A stretch of 5,862 nucleotides of DNA from Candidatus Acetothermia bacterium (GTDB lineage: Bacteria > Bipolaricaulota > Bipolaricaulia > Bipolaricaulales > Bipolaricaulaceae): positions 1 to 5,862 of the forward strand of contig JAGDVW010000010.1 of NCBI GenBank assembly GCA_023255835.1, read 5' to 3'. Positions 3,197 through 5,862 of the stretch are shown piece by piece. The notes under the pieces are model-generated. The model was not told where the DNA came from. It searched no databases and worked only from the letters and a program-made list of their open reading frames with translations. The position numbers and the translations under genes are program-made. Positions within the stretch are counted from its first letter, which is position 1; each line of letters starts with the position of its first letter.

Positions 3197-5107
3197 ATGG
3201 CCAAGGTGCTTCTCCCAAGCGGTGAGGTGCGGGAGGCTCAAGGTTTGAGTTTCCTTGAGCTTTTGGGGCCTGGGGCGGGATTGGCGGCCGCCGCCCTTGT
3301 GGATGGGAAAATTTATGACCTGCGGGAGACGGTGCCGCCCACAGGCGAGGCCCGCATCCTCACGATCAACGATCCCGCGGCCCTGGAGGTCCTGCGCCAC
3401 ACCGCCGCCCATGTTTTGGCCCACGCCGTGACCCGCCTCTTTCCCGGAACGAAATTGGCCATCGGCCCGGCCATCGCCGACGGGTTTTATTACGATTTCC
3501 ACTTCGAAAAACCTATCTCCCACGAGGACCTCCCGCGCATCGAGGAGGAGATGCGCAGAATCGTGGCTGAGGATCTCCCCCTGGAGCGGGTCTGGATCCC
3601 GCGGGATGAGGCCGCACGGCTCCTTCGCGAACGAGGCGAGATCTACAAGCTTGAGCTTCTTGAGGAGATCCCCGGGGAAAAGATCTCCTTCTATCGGCAA
3701 GGGGAATTCCTGGATCTTTGCAGGGGACCACATCTTCCTTCCACCGGCCTTGTCCAGCATTTCAAGCTCCTGGATTTGGCCGGCGCCTATTGGCGGGGCG
3801 ACCCCAACCGGGACATGCTCACCCGCATCTACGGCACGGCCTTCGCCACCGCCGAGGAGTTGGAGAAATTCCTGAGGTGGCGGGAGGAGGCGCGAAGGCG
3901 GGATCACCGGACCTTGGGGCCCCAACTCGATCTTTTCTCCATCCAAAACGAGATGGTGGGGGCGGGCCTCGTCCTTTGGCACCCCAAAGGGGCCCGCGTG
4001 CGCCGCGTAATTGAGGATTTTTGGGTGGCCGAGCACTACAAAGCCGGTTACCAGCTGGTCTACACCCCCCACATCGGCCGAAGCCGGCTCTGGCAGACCT
4101 CCGGTCACCTCGATTTTTACCGGGAAAGCATGTACGCGCCCATCGTCATCGAGGATCAGGAGTTCTTCCTAAAACCCATGAACTGCCCGTTCCACATCGC
4201 CATCTACAAGACCAAGACCCGCTCCTATCGGGAGCTTCCCCTCCGTTACTGTGAACTTGGCACGGTCTACCGCTTCGAGCGTTCCGGGGTCTTGCATGGG
4301 CTTTTGCGGGTGCGGGGGTTCACCCAAGATGATGCCCACATCATTTGCCGGCCTGACCAGGTGGAGGAGGAGATCCGCGCGGTCCTCCGGTTCGCCCTTT
4401 ACATTTTGCGTTCCTTCGGGTTCACGGAGTTCACCGCTTATCTTTCCACCCGGCCGGAGAAGTTCATCGGAAATCCTGAAGACTGGGATCGCGCCACCGA
4501 GGCCCTCCGGAAGGCCGTGCAGGGCGAGGGTCTCTCCTATGAGGTGAAACATGGAGAGGGCGCGTTTTATGGGCCGAAGATCGATCTCGAGGTCCAGGAC
4601 TCCCTCAAACGCCCTTGGCAGCTCACCACCATCCAGTTCGATTTCAACCTTCCGGAACGTTTCGATATGGCTTATGTTGGGCCGGATGGCCGTCCCCATC
4701 GCCCCTACATGATCCATCGGGCCCTTTTGGGCTCATTGGAGCGCTTCTTTGGGATCCTCATCGAGCATTACGGTGGGGCTTTCCCCGTGTGGCTTGCGCC
4801 CGTTCAAGCCGTGGTCCTTCCCGTAAGCGAAAAGGAGATCCCTTATGCGGAGGAGGTGGCGGCAAAACTTTCCGCTGAGGGGATAAGGGCTGAGGCCTGG
4901 ACCAAAGAGGGGAAGACCCTCCGCTGGCTTGTGCGCGAGGCCCAGCTTCAGAAGATCCCGTACATTTTGATCTGTGGGGAGAGGGAGAGGCGGGAGGGCA
5001 AGGTGGCCCTCAGGCTGCGCACCGGGGAGGACCTCGGCCCTCAGCCCCTTTCCGCGGTCATCGCCCGGATCAAGGAGGCCGCTTCCACCCGGCTGGCCAC
5101 TCTTTGA
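3197..5107 (+). CDS. thrS: Threonine--tRNA ligase (ThrRS)
   Basis: Charges tRNA-Thr with threonine in the cytoplasm (class II synthetase) and edits Ser-tRNA-Thr. It has 636 residues, against 642 in E. coli. Order: TGS domain about 1-60; editing domain with H68, H72, C175 and H179 (HTAAH and CRGPH); class II core with motif 1 around 267-292; the active-site zinc ligands C330, H381 and H507; motif 2 arginine R359 in YRFERSG; motif 3 arginine R516 in GSLERF; anticodon-binding domain from about 535 (VQAVVLPVSEKEIPYA) to the end. These positions match E. coli numbering with small constant offsets, so the enzyme looks fully active and editing-competent. It lies 55 bases after dciA, and no T-box or other leader structure is visible there. 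infC does not follow, unlike in many bacteria. Confidence 0.98.
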   Translation: MAKVLLPSGEVREAQGLSFLELLGPGAGLAAAALVDGKIYDLRETVPPTGEARILTINDPAALEVLRHTAAHVLAHAVTRLFPGTKLAIGPAIADGFYYDFHFEKPISHEDLPRIEEEMRRIVAEDLPLERVWIPRDEAARLLRERGEIYKLELLEEIPGEKISFYRQGEFLDLCRGPHLPSTGLVQHFKLLDLAGAYWRGDPNRDMLTRIYGTAFATAEELEKFLRWREEARRRDHRTLGPQLDLFSIQNEMVGAGLVLWHPKGARVRRVIEDFWVAEHYKAGYQLVYTPHIGRSRLWQTSGHLDFYRESMYAPIVIEDQEFFLKPMNCPFHIAIYKTKTRSYRELPLRYCELGTVYRFERSGVLHGLLRVRGFTQDDAHIICRPDQVEEEIRAVLRFALYILRSFGFTEFTAYLSTRPEKFIGNPEDWDRATEALRKAVQGEGLSYEVKHGEGAFYGPKIDLEVQDSLKRPWQLTTIQFDFNLPERFDMAYVGPDGRPHRPYMIHRALLGSLERFFGILIEHYGGAFPVWLAPVQAVVLPVSEKEIPYAEEVAAKLSAEGIRAEAWTKEGKTLRWLVREAQLQKIPYILICGERERREGKVALRLRTGEDLGPQPLSAVIARIKEAASTRLATL

Positions 5108-5112
5108 TTTTA

Positions 5113-5118
5113 TATAAT
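5113..5118 (+). promoter_or_regulatory. -10 box TATAAT before the IclR-family gene
   Basis: A perfect TATAAT lies in the 21-base gap after thrS, 10 bases before ATG 5129. A start about 7 bases downstream, near 5125, would give a leader of only about 4 bases. No recognisable -35 lies 16-18 bases upstream, so it may need an activator or be fortuitous. Confidence 0.45.
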
Positions 5119-5128
5119 TGGGTTAGCT

Positions 5129-5862
5129 ATGAAAGAGGAGCGCTACATCAACACCTCTTTGGCCAAAGCCTTACGCGTTCTGGAATTCTTCAACGGCGTT
5201 GAGGATGGGCTGAGTCTTTCCGAGATAGCTCAAAGATTGGGGACCAAACCCGGTAGCGCCTATCCCATTGTCTATACCCTTCATAAATTCGGGTATTTGG
5301 AACGGGATCCGGAGACCAAGCGTTTTCGCCTGGGTTTACGGATTTTAGCTTTGGCAAACCAGATTTTGTCTTCCTTGGACATTCGAGAGAGGGCGAAGCC
5401 GGTGCTGAAGAGGCTGGCACGGGAGCTCGAGGTCAACGCTCATTTAGCCGTCCTTTACGAAGACGAGGTTTTGTATTTGGATCGAGAGGAAGCTGCGCCG
5501 AGCGTGGTGATCCCCTCGGTGATCGGCCGGCGGGTTCCTCCCCATTGTACGGCGCTGGGGAAGGTGCTTTTGGCCCATGATGAAGAAGCTCTGGCTCGGA
5601 TTTTGGCCAGAGGGCCATTGCCCTCCCTCACGCCCAATACGATCACAAACCCTGAGGTACTGCGGCGGGAGTTGGAGCGGGTGCGGACCCAAGGCTACGC
5701 CGTGGATTGGGAGGAGTTTCACGAGGGGAACATTTGCGTTGCCGCGCCGGTGCGGAATTATCGTGGTCGTGTTGTGGCAGCAATTTCTGTGTCACTGGCT
5801 AAAGCGCGGCTGACCCACGATCCTTTGGACCGCTTTGTGCAAGCTATTACCGCCGGTGCCCG
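5129..5862 (+). CDS. IclR-family transcriptional regulator, C-terminus cut by window edge
   Basis: DNA-binding regulator with an N-terminal winged helix-turn-helix and a C-terminal small-molecule domain. 244 residues are visible, against a usual 250-270. The winged helix spans about 7-70 (SLAKALRVLEFF, LSLSEIAQRLGTKPGSAYPIV, then YLERDPETKRFRLG). A linker helix lies near 75-100. The effector domain has the family signatures RVPPHCTALGKVLLA (135-149), GYAVDWEEFHEGNICVAAPV (189-208) and GRVVAAISVS (213-222). The ligand and target operon cannot be told. It starts at ATG 5129 with no Shine-Dalgarno; the reading frame is open upstream only to the thrS stop, with no other ATG. Third codon positions use more T and fewer C than dnaA. 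It may be co-transcribed with thrS by read-through or have its own promoter. Confidence 0.93.
   Translation, partial: MKEERYINTSLAKALRVLEFFNGVEDGLSLSEIAQRLGTKPGSAYPIVYTLHKFGYLERDPETKRFRLGLRILALANQILSSLDIRERAKPVLKRLARELEVNAHLAVLYEDEVLYLDREEAAPSVVIPSVIGRRVPPHCTALGKVLLAHDEEALARILARGPLPSLTPNTITNPEVLRRELERVRTQGYAVDWEEFHEGNICVAAPVRNYRGRVVAAISVSLAKARLTHDPLDRFVQAITAGA

Noticed and set aside
2987..4108. 373-codon open frame on the minus strand
   Set aside because: Antisense to thrS and the end of dciA. The composition is artefactual and has no motif, while the plus-strand reading is unmistakable ThrRS.

Overview
This window is a chromosomal replication-initiation region from a GC-rich bacterium. It carries a six-gene tRNA cluster, dnaA, a DnaA-box-filled intergenic region that is very probably oriC, a DciA-type helicase-loader gene, thrS, and the first ~95% of an IclR-family regulator. 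A partial rarA gene points away on the left. Lineage cannot be fixed from the sequence. The high GC, the DUF721/DciA loader rather than DnaC/DnaI, the absence of dnaN next to dnaA, and proteins rich in Arg, Glu and Leu suggest a deep-branching, possibly thermophilic bacterium. That is inference only.

Layout: 1-476 (minus) is the N-terminal third of RarA, an AAA+ protein of stalled-fork recombination. 477-540 is a divergent promoter region with a good TTGACA / TAACAT promoter for the tRNAs. 541-1045 holds tRNA-Lys(CTT), Lys(TTT), Glu(TTC), Val(TAC), Asp(GTC) and Phe(GAA), tightly packed except for a 43-base spacer before Asp that may hold a second promoter. dnaA (1056-2381) begins only 10 bases after tRNA-Phe and has no Shine-Dalgarno sequence. 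The tRNAs and dnaA are therefore probably co-transcribed, and tRNA 3' processing would leave a near-leaderless dnaA message.

2382-2619 has no gene. It contains three perfect DnaA boxes (TTATCCACA) facing right and five variant boxes facing left, plus nested inverted repeats and a run of CTA-type hexamers beside the last perfect box. dciA (2620-3141) follows at once, then thrS (3197-5107) with all expected editing, zinc and class II catalytic residues, then the IclR-family gene from 5129 to the window edge, with a -10 box placed for a nearly leaderless transcript.

Functionally, DnaA binds the origin and opens it, and DciA is expected to help load the replicative helicase there. RarA acts at stalled forks, and the tRNAs and ThrRS serve translation. 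The protein families are ordinary. The unusual parts are the origin architecture, the tRNA-dnaA junction, and the zinc-ribbon tail on DciA.
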